From: Actinomyces sp.
Lineage (GTDB): Bacteria; Actinomycetota; Acidimicrobiia; Acidimicrobiales; Aldehydirespiratoraceae
NCBI GenBank assembly: GCA_003697065.1
Contig: RFFY01000069.1
Coordinates: forward strand, 1 to 7,231
Direction of reading: 5' to 3'
Length of the DNA: 7,231 nt
The translations under genes and the position numbers were made by a program. Of the stretch, positions 5,984 through 7,231 are shown in pieces. The notes beneath the pieces are model-generated. The model searched no databases. It was not told the DNA's origin and worked only from the letters and a program-made list of their open reading frames with translations. How positions within the stretch are numbered: position 1 is the first letter of the stretch; the number at the start of each line of letters is the position of its first letter.

Positions 5984-7231
5984 TCAGGCCGGGGTCGGAT
6001 GACGCCGGGATCCGGGGGGGAAGCGCACCGGCAGGTGCTTGATCCCGCCGATGAAGTTCGAGCGCAGGCGCTCGGGCTCGCCCGCCAGTTCGATGTCGGG
6101 GAGACGCTCGATGATCTCGCGGAAGATGATGCGCAGCTCGGCGCGGGCCAGGTTGGCGCCGAGGCAGTAGTGGGCGCCGCCACCACCGAAGGCGATGTGG
6201 TCGTTGGGGGTGCGCCCCACGTCGAAGACGAAGGGGTCCTCGAACACCTCCTCGTCCCGGTTGGCCGAGATGTGCCACATGACGACCTTGTCGCCCTCTT
6301 TGATCTCGCGTCCGCGGATCTCGGTGTCGGCGGTGGCCGTGCGACGGAAGTGCAGCACCGGTGTGGCCCAGCGCAGGATCTCGTCGACGGCCGTGTCGAG
6401 CAGGCCCTCGGGGTCGGCCTTGAGACGCTCCCACTGGTCGGGATGCTCGAGCAGGGCCAGCATCCCGTGGGCGGTGGCGTTGCGGGTGGTCTCGTTGCCG
6501 GCGACCGTCAACAAGAGCATGAACATGTCGAACTCGAGCTCGCTGAGCTTGTCGCCGTCGATCTCGGCGTTCAACAGCTTGGTGACGATGTCGTCGCGCG
6601 GATCGTCGCGGCGCTTGCGGGCCAGCTCGTTGGAGTAGGCCCACAGCTCGGCGGCGGCCGTCGCGCCCTCGGCGCCGTTGGCGTACTCGGGGTCGTCGAT
6701 CCCGATGAGACGGTTCGACCAGTCGAAGAGCAGGGCCCGGTCCTCCTGGGGCACCCCCATGATCTCGGCGATGGCCTGAAGAGGCAGTTCGGAGGCCAGG
6801 TCGACGACGAAGTCGCACTCGCCCCGCTCGATCACCGTGTCGACGATCATCTCGGCCCGGTAGCGCAGGTGCTGTTCGATCAGGCCGATCATCCGGGGGG
6901 TGAATCCCTTGTTGACGAGGCGGCGGTAGCGGGTGTGCTGGGGCGGGTCGGTCATGAGCATCATGACGCCCCGCGAGTCGAAGGTCTGGTCGTCGTCGCC
7001 GCGCTGGCCGGGATCGGGGATCGAGATTCCCATCCGCTCCGAGGAGAACAGGAGGGGATCCCGGTTGACGGCGACGAGGTCGGCGTGCTTGGTGATCGAC
7101 CAGTAGCCGGGACCGTCGGGTTCGGCCTGCCAGTGCACGGGGTCGTCGCGGCGCAGCACGGCGAACATGGCGTGATGCTCCTGACGGACGAAGCGGTCCA
7201 GGTCGTTCAGGTCGACGTCGTCGACGGTGAG
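5984..7231 (-). CDS. Cytochrome P450, CYP125/CYP142-like, 5' end cut off by the window
   Basis: The frame runs open to the right edge, giving 415 visible residues. The ATG at 7168 is probably internal: the 21 codons upstream of it (LTVDDVDLNDLDRFV onward) read like a normal bacterial P450 N-terminus and hold no ATG or GTG, so the true start lies beyond 7231. P450s are soluble haem-thiolate monooxygenases fed electrons by a ferredoxin. All hallmarks are present. The I-helix AGNETTRN is at about visible residues 244-251, with Thr for oxygen activation. The K-helix EILR is at 284-287. The haem loop FGGGGAHYCLG is at about 348-358, with ligand Cys356. MTDPPQHTRYRRLVNKGFT (about 93-111) is the conserved C-helix region. 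The GNETTRN, VMWHISANRDEEVF and DHIAFGGGGAHYC segments resemble CYP125, CYP142 and CYP124, which oxidise sterol side chains or branched lipids, but the substrate is inference. No redox partner is in the window. Confidence 0.93.
   Translation of the reverse strand, partial: LTVDDVDLNDLDRFVRQEHHAMFAVLRRDDPVHWQAEPDGPGYWSITKHADLVAVNRDPLLFSSERMGISIPDPGQRGDDDQTFDSRGVMMLMTDPPQHTRYRRLVNKGFTPRMIGLIEQHLRYRAEMIVDTVIERGECDFVVDLASELPLQAIAEIMGVPQEDRALLFDWSNRLIGIDDPEYANGAEGATAAAELWAYSNELARKRRDDPRDDIVTKLLNAEIDGDKLSELEFDMFMLLLTVAGNETTRNATAHGMLALLEHPDQWERLKADPEGLLDTAVDEILRWATPVLHFRRTATADTEIRGREIKEGDKVVMWHISANRDEEVFEDPFVFDVGRTPNDHIAFGGGGAHYCLGANLARAELRIIFREIIERLPDIELAGEPERLRSNFIGGIKHLPVRFPPGSRRHPTPA

Noticed and set aside
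5838..6818. Minus-strand open frame of 326 codons inside the P450 region
   Set aside because: It is an alternate-frame shadow of the P450, Arg/Pro-rich, while the P450 frame carries all catalytic motifs.
1..7231. Mobile elements, CRISPR array, tRNA/rRNA, toxin-antitoxin or defence genes
   Set aside because: I looked for direct or inverted repeats, tRNA-like cloverleafs and transposase motifs and saw none. Genes are contiguous with uniform composition.

Overview
The window is a GC-rich, densely coded bacterial chromosomal segment. Alternative GTG starts, stop/start overlaps of four bases, a steroid/lipid-type P450 and an actinobacterial-style M50 protease with CBS domains point to Actinomycetota. 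A lineage such as Acidimicrobiia is a guess only. No mobile element, CRISPR array, rRNA or tRNA is visible. Seven protein genes fill almost all of it, and two of them run off the window edges.

Left part (1-2964, minus strand). A three-gene operon is read right to left: a glutamyl-queuosine tRNA(Asp) synthetase (gluQ, GTG start near 2964), a 12-TM-type MFS transporter (GTG start at 2035), and a Ppx/GppA phosphatase (ATG start at 842) whose 3' end lies beyond position 1. Both junctions are 4-base overlaps, GTGA and ATGA.

Middle (2965-5947). A 93-base divergent intergenic region separates that operon from a plus-strand operon. The plus-strand operon holds an M50 site-2-type protease with a C-terminal CBS pair, a GHMP kinase whose motifs resemble glucuronokinase, and a VIT1/CCC1-family metal transporter. 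These junctions are also 4-base overlaps, GTGA and ATGA. The genes are probably translationally coupled, but their activities do not form one obvious pathway.

Right part (5948-7231). A 36-base convergent gap separates the VIT1 gene from a minus-strand cytochrome P450 with all hallmark motifs. It resembles the CYP125/CYP142/CYP124 group, and its N-terminus lies beyond the right edge.

The window reads mostly as ordinary housekeeping and metabolic sequence. The items most worth a second look are the bacterial glucuronokinase-like GHMP kinase and its odd operon partners, the gluQ gene outside its usual proteobacterial context, and the uniform overlap architecture of both operons.
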